A stretch of DNA of 49,202 nucleotides from Treponema sp. (GCA_016297405.1 JAEDGP010000007.1:1-49202), one strand, 5' to 3'. Shown: positions 34,279 to 43,107, counted from the stretch's first letter. Notes: generated by a model not told the origin, from the sequence alone. Translations and numbers: made by a program.

Positions 34279-34334
34279 AAAGCAGAAACATTTCGATGAT
34301 TTAAACGTATCGGGAAATGTTTCTGCTTTTTTTT
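34279..34334 (+). terminator. Terminator-like hairpin between flbB and fliK
   Basis: A 16-bp perfect stem (34279-34294 with 34314-34329; AAAGCAGAAACATTTC and its complement) with a further short inner stem is followed by eight T. It has the form of a strong intrinsic terminator or attenuator inside what is usually one flagellar operon. Confidence 0.88.
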
Positions 34335-34365
34335 GCACAGTTCCCGTATACAGGAGGAACTGCCG

Positions 34366-35718
34366 ATGCAGGCACAACTTACGAATCAGACAGACCTTCT
34401 TTCTCTACAGTCATTGAACCAAAACGTTTCCTTCTCAAACGTGGTTAATTCAATGCCAAAGGAATTGTCCTTTGAAACAGGAAATAAGCATAAGGTTTCA
34501 TTCGAGCAGGCTATAGAAAAGGCCAGAAATGAAGATGAAGCTGCTGTTCATGACGAAGATTTTTCTAAAAAAACTGAAGCTTTTGATAAAACTGAAAAAA
34601 CTGTTTCAAAAAATGAAGCTCCGGTAGAAAAAACAGAACGTGCTTTGTCTGAAAAAAAAGATATGGTAGAGAAGATTCTTCTTAGGGAAGAATTGCCTGC
34701 CAGTCAAAAAATGGCCCTTTCAGAGAAAACTGACTTCAAAAATACCGAAAATAAAGAAAAAGGCCAGAAACAGACAGCAAGAAATATCCATTCAAAAAAA
34801 GTAATGGATGAAAAAAAATCCGAAAAAGAACAAGATTTTCCAAAAATCCTCATTATGGGAAGTCATGGTGAGCAGAATGAAAAACCTGCGTTGGACGAAA
34901 AGATAAAAGGACAGGAAAAGTCCTTGGATACTAATGTTTCTGTAGTGTCCAATGAAATTGCAATTGAAAAATCGATATTCGTTGACTCTGACAAAGGTTT
35001 TGGTGAACAAAAACTTTATCTTGATAAAGATAAAAAAATCCAGGTTCACGACCTTCGCACAAAAGAAACTTTCGCTGATGAAAAGAATCAATTAATTTCT
35101 CAAAACTCTGGTGAGGAGCCTCTTAAGGTTACCCAGACAAAATTTGAAGGAAATCATGCTGAATTAACATTTGACTTAAATCAGAATCAGAATGCCCAGA
35201 CAATTCAGAACAATATCCTTTCATCCAACGATCAGACTGCCAGAGCACACGGATCTTCGTTCCAGGCAATGCTTACAAATCAATTGCAGGAAAGTGCAAG
35301 TGATATTGTGAAGGCTGGTTCTATTGTCCTTAAAGACAATGATGTTGGTTCGATCAAACTTGTGCTTCATCCTGAGGCTTTAGGTGATGTAAAAATCGAT
35401 CTTCAGCTGAACGACAAAGTTATTTCTGGAAAAATCGTTGTTTCAAGTCAAGAAGCATATAATGCTTTTAAAGATTCCGCTGAAAATCTTAGACAATCGT
35501 TCAATGAAAGTGGTTTTGATACCAAAGGTTTTGAACTTTCCATGTCAAATGGAGGATCGTCTTCATCAAATCAGCAGGGTTTTGAAAATCATGAGCCAAG
35601 AAACTACAGCCATTTTGATGTAGAGCTTTCTTATGGTGAAGAAAATTTCGATGGTGACTTTGAGACCGTAAATAATTTTGAAATTTCAATGAAAAATGGT
35701 GTAAACATCGTTGCTTAA
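34366..35718 (+). CDS. fliK: Flagellar hook-length control protein FliK
   Basis: From ATG 34366 (AGGAGG 7 nt upstream) the product has 450 residues. The front two thirds are hydrophilic and low in complexity (Lys, Glu, Ser, Gln), as expected for the ruler part. The FliK_C domain is near the end: GSIKLVLHPEALGDVKIDLQLNDKVISGKIVV and AYNAFKDSAENLRQSFNESGFD. It measures hook length and switches export substrate. In treponemes this position before flgD is held by the gene once called tap1. An upstream in-frame TTG at 34333 would include the ribosome site, so it is rejected. Confidence 0.88.
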   Translation: MQAQLTNQTDLLSLQSLNQNVSFSNVVNSMPKELSFETGNKHKVSFEQAIEKARNEDEAAVHDEDFSKKTEAFDKTEKTVSKNEAPVEKTERALSEKKDMVEKILLREELPASQKMALSEKTDFKNTENKEKGQKQTARNIHSKKVMDEKKSEKEQDFPKILIMGSHGEQNEKPALDEKIKGQEKSLDTNVSVVSNEIAIEKSIFVDSDKGFGEQKLYLDKDKKIQVHDLRTKETFADEKNQLISQNSGEEPLKVTQTKFEGNHAELTFDLNQNQNAQTIQNNILSSNDQTARAHGSSFQAMLTNQLQESASDIVKAGSIVLKDNDVGSIKLVLHPEALGDVKIDLQLNDKVISGKIVVSSQEAYNAFKDSAENLRQSFNESGFDTKGFELSMSNGGSSSSNQQGFENHEPRNYSHFDVELSYGEENFDGDFETVNNFEISMKNGVNIVA

Positions 35719-35777
35719 AACTCCGATGTTAATAAGGAATGCTTAGCCAGCTAATGGCTTTGTAATAAAAGAGGTAA

Positions 35778-36230
35778 ATGATGGAACAGATGACACTGAA
35801 TACAACCATGACATCTAGTGAAAAGTTTGCTGTTGATAATGCAGTAAATTCATTCAACAAAGCTAACACTGTAAATGGACGTACGGCAAATCAGCAGTTG
35901 GGTAAAGATGACTTTTTGAAGCTTCTGATTACTCAGCTGACCAATCAGGATCCTACAAATCCAATGGAAGATACTCAGTTCATCTCACAGATGGCTCAGT
36001 TCAGTTCATTGGAACAGATGACCAATATGAATCAGTCTTTTACTAAGATGGCTGAAATGATTAATGCATCACAGGCTGCTAATACGATTGGAAAGACTGT
36101 TGAAATTGAAATTGGTGATACCACAACCAGGGGTGTTGTAGAAGCTACGACAATGGGTTCAAATCCGGAAGTTATGGTAAACGGCATGTTCTACAACTTG
36201 GATAAAATTAAAGCTGTTTACGGAATGTAA
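35778..36230 (+). CDS. flgD: Flagellar hook capping protein FlgD
   Basis: The 150-residue protein has the FlgD N-terminal motif: LGKDDFLKLLITQLTNQDPTNPMEDTQFISQMAQFSSLEQMTNMN. It caps the growing hook and lets FlgE polymerise. Length suits the short FlgD of spirochaetes, which lacks the extra C-terminal domain. It may start at ATG 35778 or the next codon, ATG 35781; GAGGT lies just upstream. It lies between fliK and flgE. Confidence 0.94.
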   Translation: MMEQMTLNTTMTSSEKFAVDNAVNSFNKANTVNGRTANQQLGKDDFLKLLITQLTNQDPTNPMEDTQFISQMAQFSSLEQMTNMNQSFTKMAEMINASQAANTIGKTVEIEIGDTTTRGVVEATTMGSNPEVMVNGMFYNLDKIKAVYGM

Positions 36231-36269
36231 CTAAATAGAAAAAGGTAATAAAAAGGCAGGGTTAGATAT

Positions 36270-37661
36270 ATGATGAGATCACTTTATTCCGGCGTATCCG
36301 GATTGCAGAACCACCAGACACGTATGGACGTTATTGGAAACAATATTTCCAACGTAAATACAACAGGATTTAAACGCGGTCGTGTAAATTTTCAGGACAT
36401 GATCAGTCAGCAGGTGGCTGGTGCTGCAAAACCAACAGAAGAACTTGGTGGCGTAAACCCAAAAGATGTTGGTCTTGGTATGACAATTGCAACAATTGAA
36501 CAGGTTTTCACACAGGGAAACTTGCAGTCTACAGGTGTATCAACTGATGTTGCAATTCAGGGAAACGGTTTTTTTATCGTAAAGAACGGTGAAGAAAGCT
36601 TTTATACTCGTAATGGTGTGTTTGGACTTGACCGCGACGGTACATTGGTAAACCCTGCAAATGGTATGCGCGTTCAGGGATGGATGGCACGTGAAATAAA
36701 CGGCGAACATATCATTCAGAATGCAGCAACACCAACTGACCTTGTAATTCCAGTAGGCTCAAAAGATCCTGCAAAAGCAACACAGAATGTTCTTTATGCC
36801 TGCAACTTGGATAAAAATACTCCGGAGATTCTTGAAGGAGCAAGTGCTTCTGATATTGATAAAGGTACTTGGAAAAACGAACAGAAAATCTACGATAGTT
36901 TTGGTAACCAGCATCTTTTGAGTGTTTCTTATCGTCGTGTAGTTGGAAATCCAAATGCATGGGAAGCAACAGTGAATGTTGATGAAGGAAATGCAGATTT
37001 TACTCAGACTCGAGTAGGTCTTGGAACAACAGACGGTGTGCAGAACACTTTCATCGTTGAATTCGACAATATGGGAATGCTTTCCCGCGTAACAGACAGC
37101 GCTGGAAATGTTTCCAATACAGAAGGTGAGATTGTTCTTCAGACTTCTTTCACAGTTCCTGAAGCAGAAACTGACGAAAACGGTAATCCATACCGCCAGA
37201 CTTTCAATTTGAATCTTGGAACAATCGGAAGTATGACAAATACAATCACCCAGTCAGCTTCTAAGTCATCAAATAAGGCATATAGTCAGGACGGTTATAC
37301 ACTTGGTTATCTTGACAACTTTAAGATTGATTCAAGCGGAACAATCACTGGTGTATATTCAAATGGAACTAACCGCGTAATAGGTCAAATTGCATTGGCC
37401 ACATTTGCCAATGACCGCGGTCTTGAAAAAGCTGGTGACAATACTTATGTAGAAACAAACAACTCTGGAGAAGCTAGAATTGGTGAATCTGGTGTAGCTG
37501 GCAAAGGAAGCCTTTTGGCTGGTGCTCTTGAAATGTCAAACGTTGACCTTTCAGAACAGATGACAGACATGATTGTAACTCAGAGAGGTTTCCAGTCAAA
37601 TGCGAAGACAATTCAGACTGCCGATACATTGCTTGAAACAGTGCTTGGATTGAAGCGATAA
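36270..37661 (+). CDS. flgE: Flagellar hook protein FlgE
   Basis: The 463-residue protein has the rod/hook N-terminus (MRSLYSGVSGLQNHQTRMDVIGNNISNVNTTGFKRGR) and C-terminus (LEMSNVDLSEQMTDMIVTQRGFQSNAKTIQTADTLLETVLGLKR). K165 (VGSKDP) and C178 (LYACNL) are present at the exact positions known to form the lysinoalanine cross-link between hook subunits in T. denticola. A terminator follows, so the flagellar run ends here, where other treponemes continue with flbD and motA. Confidence 0.97.
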   Translation: MMRSLYSGVSGLQNHQTRMDVIGNNISNVNTTGFKRGRVNFQDMISQQVAGAAKPTEELGGVNPKDVGLGMTIATIEQVFTQGNLQSTGVSTDVAIQGNGFFIVKNGEESFYTRNGVFGLDRDGTLVNPANGMRVQGWMAREINGEHIIQNAATPTDLVIPVGSKDPAKATQNVLYACNLDKNTPEILEGASASDIDKGTWKNEQKIYDSFGNQHLLSVSYRRVVGNPNAWEATVNVDEGNADFTQTRVGLGTTDGVQNTFIVEFDNMGMLSRVTDSAGNVSNTEGEIVLQTSFTVPEAETDENGNPYRQTFNLNLGTIGSMTNTITQSASKSSNKAYSQDGYTLGYLDNFKIDSSGTITGVYSNGTNRVIGQIALATFANDRGLEKAGDNTYVETNNSGEARIGESGVAGKGSLLAGALEMSNVDLSEQMTDMIVTQRGFQSNAKTIQTADTLLETVLGLKR

Positions 37662-37701
37662 TAGCGTAAAAGGACAGGAAAACTTTTCCCTCTGACAAAA
37701 A

Positions 37702-37748
37702 AAATCCGTTGCAGATGTGTGAAACATATTTGCAACGGATTTTTTTTT
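37702..37748. terminator. Bidirectional terminator between flgE and the outer-membrane protein gene
   Basis: AAATCCGTTGCA pairs with TGCAACGGATTT, with A residues on the left and T residues on the right, so it can end both convergent transcripts. Confidence 0.9.
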
Positions 37749-37816
37749 GCTAAATCATTTAAATCAAAGCCATGTTTTGATCTTCTTTGGTGTCGTGGCC
37801 TTGATTTTTTTTTAAG

Positions 37817-38908
37817 CTAGATCTTAAGGGTTGCCAAAAGGCCTGCTGTTACGTAGTTTGATTTAGGATTCCACTGAACATTCAATCCAAGCTGGAAAAG
37901 GGCAAGATTCAAACCGATGCCGCCAAAGAGCTGAGCATTTCCTTCTCCCATGTCAAAATCTGATGAAATAGATTTTGAATCTTTGCGGTCTATGTCCTCC
38001 ATGTTTGGAGCAGGTGAAGGAAGAGCATCATGGTTTGTCTTGTAATACCAGTCGATGTCTGCATCTGTTTTGCTGATTGAGTAACGAGCTCCGATATATG
38101 GTGTGAACAAATACAAAAGCTGCTTTGAAACCTGAATCTGTGCGAAAATTGAATGCTGCTTAATGTCCATGTCGATGGCTGTATCAAAACCGCCTTTTGC
38201 AGAACCTGAAGGACCTCCTGAGCTTGTAAAGTCGTAGTCATAGCTGAAGCTTCTTTTTGCATCGAAAGAAAGGCTTTCGTTTACAAATGTGTATCCAAAT
38301 CCAAGTGAAACTTTAGGCAGAAGGCCTTTTTCTTTAACCAGACAGTAGCGAAGATCAACTCCAAAAGAAGAATAGTTGATAGATGCGCTGAAGTCTTCGT
38401 ATTTGAAAGAATCAAGAGAACCTGGAATTGCATACATTCCATAAAAGCCTATGTCAAATGGAAGAATGATACCTCCGATTCTTAAAGAAACACCTGCTGT
38501 TGGAAGTGGAATCTTTGCAGGAACATCGAAGTTCAGATCCAATACAGGATCTTCTGCAGCGCCTGTAAAAAGCTTACCAAAATCGGAAGCCTTAAGTTCG
38601 TCTGTCATAGTATAGATTACATTTTTCATAGGATCTACAAGATCTGCTGTTTTGAAAATTGTTCCAGATACTGAGATTCCTGCTGTAAAATGAGCTGGTA
38701 TGGATGGGAAAAGTTTTCCAATATATGCATCTGGATTTACCAGAAGCATTGGCGTGTTTTCGATATTTCCATCGGTCAAAAGGTCTGCTACATTTCCTAA
38801 TTCTCCAGTGATTTGTGCATCTCTTTTTTTGCTGGCTTCTTCATCTCCTGCAAAAACGGTTGTTCCAAGTAAAGCTGTTGCAGCAATGATACATAGTATT
38901 TTTTTCAT
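37817..38908 (-). CDS. Putative outer-membrane beta-barrel protein
   Basis: The 363-residue protein has a signal peptide (MKKILCIIAATALLGTTVFAG). The rest alternates in the way of beta-strands with aromatic ends (AGVSLRIGGIILPFDIGFYGMY, INYSSFGVDLRYCLV, PKVSLGFGYTFVNESL, LYLFTPYIGARYSISK, GGIGLNLALFQLGLNVQW), and it ends AGLLATLKI. This is the pattern of a porin-like or OmpW/FadL-like barrel in the treponemal outer membrane. I cannot name the family. A GGAGG site precedes the ATG and the gene stands alone, between two terminators. Confidence 0.75.
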   Translation of the reverse strand: MKKILCIIAATALLGTTVFAGDEEASKKRDAQITGELGNVADLLTDGNIENTPMLLVNPDAYIGKLFPSIPAHFTAGISVSGTIFKTADLVDPMKNVIYTMTDELKASDFGKLFTGAAEDPVLDLNFDVPAKIPLPTAGVSLRIGGIILPFDIGFYGMYAIPGSLDSFKYEDFSASINYSSFGVDLRYCLVKEKGLLPKVSLGFGYTFVNESLSFDAKRSFSYDYDFTSSGGPSGSAKGGFDTAIDMDIKQHSIFAQIQVSKQLLYLFTPYIGARYSISKTDADIDWYYKTNHDALPSPAPNMEDIDRKDSKSISSDFDMGEGNAQLFGGIGLNLALFQLGLNVQWNPKSNYVTAGLLATLKI

Positions 38909-38963
38909 ATTTTTCCTCCGAAAAAAAAGATTGTCAGAAAGGCAATTTCCAGAAACCTATATT

Positions 38964-38992
38964 AGAATACTCTAGTTTGAAGTTAAACTCAA
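38964..38992 (-). promoter_or_regulatory. Promoter of the outer-membrane protein gene
   Basis: Minus strand TTGAGT (38987-38992), 17 nt, TATTCT (38964-38969), about 55 nt before the start codon. Confidence 0.5.
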
Positions 38993-39087
38993 GGAAAATA
39001 ATATGCAAAAACTCTTTTGTGATAAGAAAATAATGGTAGGATCTGGAATACTAGGATTTTTATTTTAGATAAGAGGATTAGTTAAAT

Positions 39088-39117
39088 AAAAAAGACGCTC
39101 AATAAAGCGTCTTTTTT
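39088..39117 (-). terminator. tRNA-Phe terminator
   Basis: AAAAAAGACGCT pairs with AGCGTCTTTTTT, immediately after the tRNA on the minus strand; symmetrical, so it may work in both directions. Confidence 0.88.
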
Positions 39118-39119
39118 AC

Positions 39120-39192
39120 TGCCACCGGTTGGAATCGAACCAACGACACGTAGATTTTCAGTCTACTGCTCTACCAACTGAGCTACAGCGGC
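39120..39192 (-). tRNA. tRNA-Phe (anticodon GAA)
   Basis: The minus strand folds as a 73-nt tRNA: acceptor GCCGCTG pairs with CGGTGGC (two G-U), discriminator A. The anticodon loop CTGAAAA gives GAA. T loop GTTCGATTC. No CCA is encoded. Confidence 0.97.
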
Positions 39193-39207
39193 GTGTTGAT
39201 GTTTTAG

Positions 39208-39236
39208 ATATTATATGAAACATGAATTTGTGTCAA
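39208..39236 (-). promoter_or_regulatory. tRNA-Phe promoter
   Basis: Minus strand perfect TTGACA (39231-39236), 17 nt, TAATAT (39208-39213), about 15 nt before the tRNA. Confidence 0.7.
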
Positions 39237-39290
39237 TACGATAAATCTTTTTTTTTGAAAAAAAATTGCTTTTTTTCAAAAAACTTTATC

Positions 39291-39319
39291 TTGTTTTGCA
39301 ATGTACTGTGTTTTATAAT
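39291..39319 (+). promoter_or_regulatory. Ankyrin gene promoter (leaderless)
   Basis: TTGTTT (39291-39296), 17 nt, perfect TATAAT (39314-39319), 7 nt to ATG 39327; no Shine-Dalgarno. Confidence 0.6.
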
Positions 39320-39326
39320 GTATTTC

Positions 39327-40202
39327 ATGAATTGGCTTATTATTGCAGAGGAAGAAGATCAGGATTTTTTTAAGGAAATCGTTCATCAGAATTTTTATGG
39401 CAACGTTGTTTATGTTTCAGATACTAAAAAGAAGAATCTGGAAAAAATTCTTGATGTTGTAGATTGCATTACTCATTTTGTTTATTGCGGTGAAAAACTT
39501 TTTTCTGCTACTCAATTTCTGTGCGGTTTTTTCTGCGGAAAAAACATACCGGTATATCTTTGTGGTCTGGAAGATTCAAAGTTTGTTTCGGCATTTGAAA
39601 ATTGCACCATTTATGGTGATAAAGATGATTTTTCTTCATATTTGAAACAGAATTATGAATCTGTAATTGCTGATTTTGAAGCGAATGAAAATGCATCTTC
39701 TTCATCTGCAGTCAAACCGAATCTCCAGGTATTTATGGCAGATGTTTTTAGTGGCGATTTTGATGGGGCGATTTCCATGATAGCTGCAGGCTTTGATGTG
39801 AACAGTACCGATGATCAGGGAATACCGCTTATAAATCTTGCGGTCAGAAAAGGTAACAAAAAAGCTGTGCAGTTTCTTTTGGATAATGGGGCGTTGATTA
39901 ACAGCATATCTGAAGATAGAGGGTATACTCCTTTGATGGATGCTATATTTTGCGGATTCGACGAACTTGCTATTTATCTTTCAAAGGTAAACGGTTCTGA
40001 TGTCAATGTTGTAAGTAAAGAAGGTCAGACTGCAATCGTTCTGGCAGTGGGATCTGATAAAATTGAAGTGTGCAAGGCGCTGGTAGAAAGAGGTGCTGAC
40101 GTTGATTTTTGTGATTCAATGGGAATGAGCGCATACGGTTATGCAAGTCTTTTTAAGAAATCAGAAATCGCCTCTGTTCTTGAAAAATATCATAAGGAAT
40201 AA
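39327..40202 (+). CDS. Ankyrin-repeat protein with an unidentified N-terminal domain
   Basis: From ATG 39327 the product has 291 residues. Residues 1-125 (MNWLIIAEEEDQDFFKEIV...) look like a small alpha/beta domain with TIR-like or receiver-like order of strands, but I do not recognise it. Residues about 140-288 form four to five ankyrin repeats: GDFDGAISMIAAGFDVNSTDDQGIPLINLAVRKGNKKAVQFLLDNGA, YTPLMDAIFCGFDELAIYL and EGQTAIVLAVGSDKIEVCKALVERGADVD. Ankyrin repeats bind proteins. Earlier in-frame starts would fall before or within the putative promoter. It directly precedes murG, whose own putative promoter lies in its 3' end. Confidence 0.72.
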   Translation: MNWLIIAEEEDQDFFKEIVHQNFYGNVVYVSDTKKKNLEKILDVVDCITHFVYCGEKLFSATQFLCGFFCGKNIPVYLCGLEDSKFVSAFENCTIYGDKDDFSSYLKQNYESVIADFEANENASSSSAVKPNLQVFMADVFSGDFDGAISMIAAGFDVNSTDDQGIPLINLAVRKGNKKAVQFLLDNGALINSISEDRGYTPLMDAIFCGFDELAIYLSKVNGSDVNVVSKEGQTAIVLAVGSDKIEVCKALVERGADVDFCDSMGMSAYGYASLFKKSEIASVLEKYHKE

Positions 40203-40208
40203 TAAAAT
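40180..40208 (+). promoter_or_regulatory. murG promoter (leaderless)
   Basis: TTGAAA (40180-40185), 17 nt, TAAAAT (40203-40208), 7 nt to ATG 40216; the nearest AAGGA is 16 nt away, too far to serve as a ribosome site. Confidence 0.55.
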
Positions 40209-40215
40209 CCTATCC

Positions 40216-41391
40216 ATGAATAAAAATGAAAATGATTTTATAAAAGTAGTTTTTGCAGGTGGTGGGACAGGTGGTCATATATATCCGGGTCTTGCTGTTG
40301 CAGATTCTCTTCGTGAGCTTTGTCAGAAAAATAACAGACGGCTGAAAATTTTCTGGATTGGGAATTCCGCGGGAATGGACAAGGATATTGTATGCAAAAA
40401 TGTTGATGCAAATGGTAATCGTTCTGCTGATGTGTTTTATGGCATTCCATCTGGAAAATTGCGAAGATACATGTCTTTTCGAAACTTTTTAGATCTTTTC
40501 AAGATTTTTGCAGGGCTTGTATGTTCATTTTTCATTTTGCTGAAAACAAGGCCGGCTGTTCTTTTTTCAAAGGGTGGATTTGTAAGCGTTCCCCCTTGTT
40601 TTGCTGCAAAGTTGCTGCATATTCCGGTTTTTACTCATGAATGCGATTTTACTCCTGGGCTTGCAACAAAAATCAACAGCAAATCTGCAAAAAAAATTCT
40701 CATTTCCTATGAAGAAACCAAGAATTATTTAAGTGCAGCGGCAAAGTCTAAAGCTGTTGTTACTGGAAATCCTGTACGTCCAGTTTTTTACAATGCAAAT
40801 GCTGAAAAAGGACTTTCATTTCTTGGCATAAAAAACAAAGACAAACCGGTGCTTGTGGTTATTGGTGGTAGTCTTGGGGCAAAGCAGATTAATGATCTTG
40901 TGAAGCAGAATATTCAGTGGCTTTGCGAAAATTTCATTGTTGTACATCAAACTGGAGCCAAAAATGTAGATGATGCGGCTATTTGTGTACAGTCGGATGA
41001 AATTTCGAAAAACTACAAACCGTATCCTTTCATATACAAAGAAATGCCTGATGTGATGATGTGTGCAGATGTAATACTTTCAAGAGCTGGGGCGAATTCA
41101 ATTTGGGAATGTGCAAGTCTTGATAAGCCTATGGTTCTGGTTCCGTTGTGTGGAAGCGGGACTCGTGGAGATCAGGAAGATAATGCAGCGTTTTTCGAGA
41201 AAAAAGGAGCTGCCATTGTGCTTTCAGGAGAAAATGCAACTGGTGAAAAATTAGTTGAAAGTCTTTCTGTTTTGCTCGATGAACATGCTCGCAAATCCTT
41301 TTGTGACGCCTGTAGGGCAATGCGTGGTCAGCAGAAACCTGCATTAAAAATTGCTGAATTGATCTTTGACAATATAAACGGAAAGGACTGA
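40216..41391 (+). CDS. murG: UDP-GlcNAc:lipid I N-acetylglucosaminyltransferase MurG
   Basis: The 391-residue GT-B enzyme has the first glycine loop VVFAGGGTGGHIYPGLAVADSL, KGGFVSVPPCFAAKLLHIPVFTHECDFTPGLATK, VIGGSLGAKQIND and ILSRAGANSIWECASLDKPMVLVPL. It makes lipid II at the inner face of the cytoplasmic membrane. I start it at ATG 40216, since the frame upstream overlaps the ankyrin gene. It starts a run murG-cvpA-holB-kinase-regulator with very short gaps, in an order I recall from T. pallidum. Confidence 0.95.
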   Translation: MNKNENDFIKVVFAGGGTGGHIYPGLAVADSLRELCQKNNRRLKIFWIGNSAGMDKDIVCKNVDANGNRSADVFYGIPSGKLRRYMSFRNFLDLFKIFAGLVCSFFILLKTRPAVLFSKGGFVSVPPCFAAKLLHIPVFTHECDFTPGLATKINSKSAKKILISYEETKNYLSAAAKSKAVVTGNPVRPVFYNANAEKGLSFLGIKNKDKPVLVVIGGSLGAKQINDLVKQNIQWLCENFIVVHQTGAKNVDDAAICVQSDEISKNYKPYPFIYKEMPDVMMCADVILSRAGANSIWECASLDKPMVLVPLCGSGTRGDQEDNAAFFEKKGAAIVLSGENATGEKLVESLSVLLDEHARKSFCDACRAMRGQQKPALKIAELIFDNINGKD

Positions 41392-41395
41392 GCTT

Positions 41396-41878
41396 TTGAC
41401 TTTTTCATCCATTGATATCTGTTTTGCACTGATTATTCTCTTTTTTGCAGTTCTTTGCGCAATTCGTGGGCTTATAAACGAACTTTTTGGGAAAGCCTCA
41501 CTTATTTGTGCTTTGGTTGGGGGCATATTTTTGTCCTCATATCTTGAACCTTACATACTGGATATAATCGGAAATGCCTTGGTTTCAAAGATTCTGGCCT
41601 TCCTTTTGATTTTTGTTGTGATATTCCTTGTTGTTTGCATCATTCAGCAATTGGTTCATAAGGTTTTTGAAGGCGATATACTTCGTGGGCTGGATAGAAC
41701 CCTGGGCTTTGTGTTTGGAGTCTTCGAAGGTTTTGTGGTGGTTTTATTTATCATCATTGTTGCTTCTGGTCAAAAATTCTATGATGTTACACAATTGTTC
41801 AATGACAGCTTCTTTTATAATCAGCTTTCTTTTATAGCAGAAGATCCCATAAACCAGATCAAGGAGATAACAGGCTGA
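41396..41878 (+). CDS. CvpA-family membrane protein
   Basis: The 160-residue protein has four hydrophobic segments and the CvpA pattern IDICFALIILFFAVLCAIRGLINELFGKASLICALVGGIFLS and LDRTLGFVFGVFEGFVVVLFII. CvpA proteins are membrane proteins with roles in envelope stress and colicin V production; the exact function is unclear. It starts with TTG, 4 nt after murG, and its stop overlaps the holB ATG. Confidence 0.85.
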   Translation: MTFSSIDICFALIILFFAVLCAIRGLINELFGKASLICALVGGIFLSSYLEPYILDIIGNALVSKILAFLLIFVVIFLVVCIIQQLVHKVFEGDILRGLDRTLGFVFGVFEGFVVVLFIIIVASGQKFYDVTQLFNDSFFYNQLSFIAEDPINQIKEITG

Positions 41879-43107
41879 TGTTTGCAAACCTTTTATATCA
41901 GAATGCATCGTCGCTTTTGGCAGCAGATATTTCCAGAGGAAATTTTCCTCCTGCGGTAATGTTTGCAGGTCCATCATGCAGCGGAAAGCTTTCCTGTGCA
42001 TTGGAGACAGCAAGGGTCTTGGGATGTACTGGAGAGACTAAGGGGCTTTGGAATTGTCAGTGCTCTTCCTGCCTGCAGCATAAGCAGCTTGTTAACAATA
42101 ATCTTATTATTGCCGGGCCTAGAAATTGTTCCCTTGAAATATGTGCTGCGGCAAAATCCTTTTTGGATGGCGTAAAACATAATGCTTCTTATCTGGTAGC
42201 AGTCAGATACCTTTTTTTAAGAAGCATACGAAAGCTTACTTCTCGTTTCAATCCAGTTTTGTGGCAAGACGACAGAAATGTTGGTTCCATTGCAAATCTA
42301 GTTGGAGAAATCGATGAACAGATGGAAATCATTGATTTTCCACGTCCGTTACCTGAATTTGAAATTCTGCAGAAGACAGTAAATAAACTGGTGGTGCTTT
42401 CTGAAGAACTGGAAAATAAATATCTTTATGTTTCAATTCCAATCAGTCAGATAAGAAATCTTAGTTCCTGGGCAAAAATGAAGTCTGTGGAAGGTAGCAA
42501 AACTGTCATTATTGAAAACGCAGACAGAATGTCGGAAAGCGTAAGAAATGCGCTTTTGAAAATTCTTGAAGAACCTCCGGCTGATACAGTGTTTATTTTG
42601 ACAACAACCAAAAAAAACGCTGTCATGCAGACGATTTTGTCTCGGGTTCGTGTCTATAATTTTGTAGAACGAAACTATAAGGAGCAGCAGGATGTGCTTT
42701 CACGAATTTTTCATGAAAGCGCATTCAATGGAAATGTGAGCGATTATCTAATGACTTTCCTTCCTGTAAAAAATGATGTTCTTTTGCTTGAGGCAAAAGG
42801 ATTTTTGAAGACAATAGCGAACGGCAAAATCCCTGATGTTTCTTCCATACTGAAAGAATGCAATAATTTTGAGCCGAAAATGACTTTTTGGATGTTCCTG
42901 AAAGATCTGGAAGAAAGTCAAAGAAAACTGCTTTTAGATCCATGTGGAGCGAAAGCTTCATTTGAAACTGTAGAGGCCTTAAAAAAATGTTGGATCGATG
43001 TTACTTCCTACAATCAAAAGCCTCAAGCAGCTTTGGAAAACCTTGTTCGTATTTTTTCAAAGATTAACAAAACAAATGGGAATGTTTTTAGATGCGTGGA
43101 TATTTAA
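41878..43107 (+). CDS. holB: DNA polymerase III delta' subunit
   Basis: The 409-residue protein has the clamp-loader AAA+ features: VMFAGPSCSGKLSCALE (P-loop), a zinc module CTGETKGLWNCQCSSC, and VIIENADRMSESVRNALLKILEEPPADTVFILTT with SRVRVYNF (SRC-type sensor). It is longer than E. coli HolB (334) because of an insert of about 80 residues after the zinc module. It loads the beta clamp together with DnaX and delta. It overlaps cvpA by one base and the kinase gene by 16 nt. Confidence 0.86.
   Translation: MFANLLYQNASSLLAADISRGNFPPAVMFAGPSCSGKLSCALETARVLGCTGETKGLWNCQCSSCLQHKQLVNNNLIIAGPRNCSLEICAAAKSFLDGVKHNASYLVAVRYLFLRSIRKLTSRFNPVLWQDDRNVGSIANLVGEIDEQMEIIDFPRPLPEFEILQKTVNKLVVLSEELENKYLYVSIPISQIRNLSSWAKMKSVEGSKTVIIENADRMSESVRNALLKILEEPPADTVFILTTTKKNAVMQTILSRVRVYNFVERNYKEQQDVLSRIFHESAFNGNVSDYLMTFLPVKNDVLLLEAKGFLKTIANGKIPDVSSILKECNNFEPKMTFWMFLKDLEESQRKLLLDPCGAKASFETVEALKKCWIDVTSYNQKPQAALENLVRIFSKINKTNGNVFRCVDI

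Noticed and set aside
35750..35764. Small AGCCA/TGGCT hairpin between fliK and flgD as a terminator
   Set aside because: The stem is only 5 bp and lacks a T tract.
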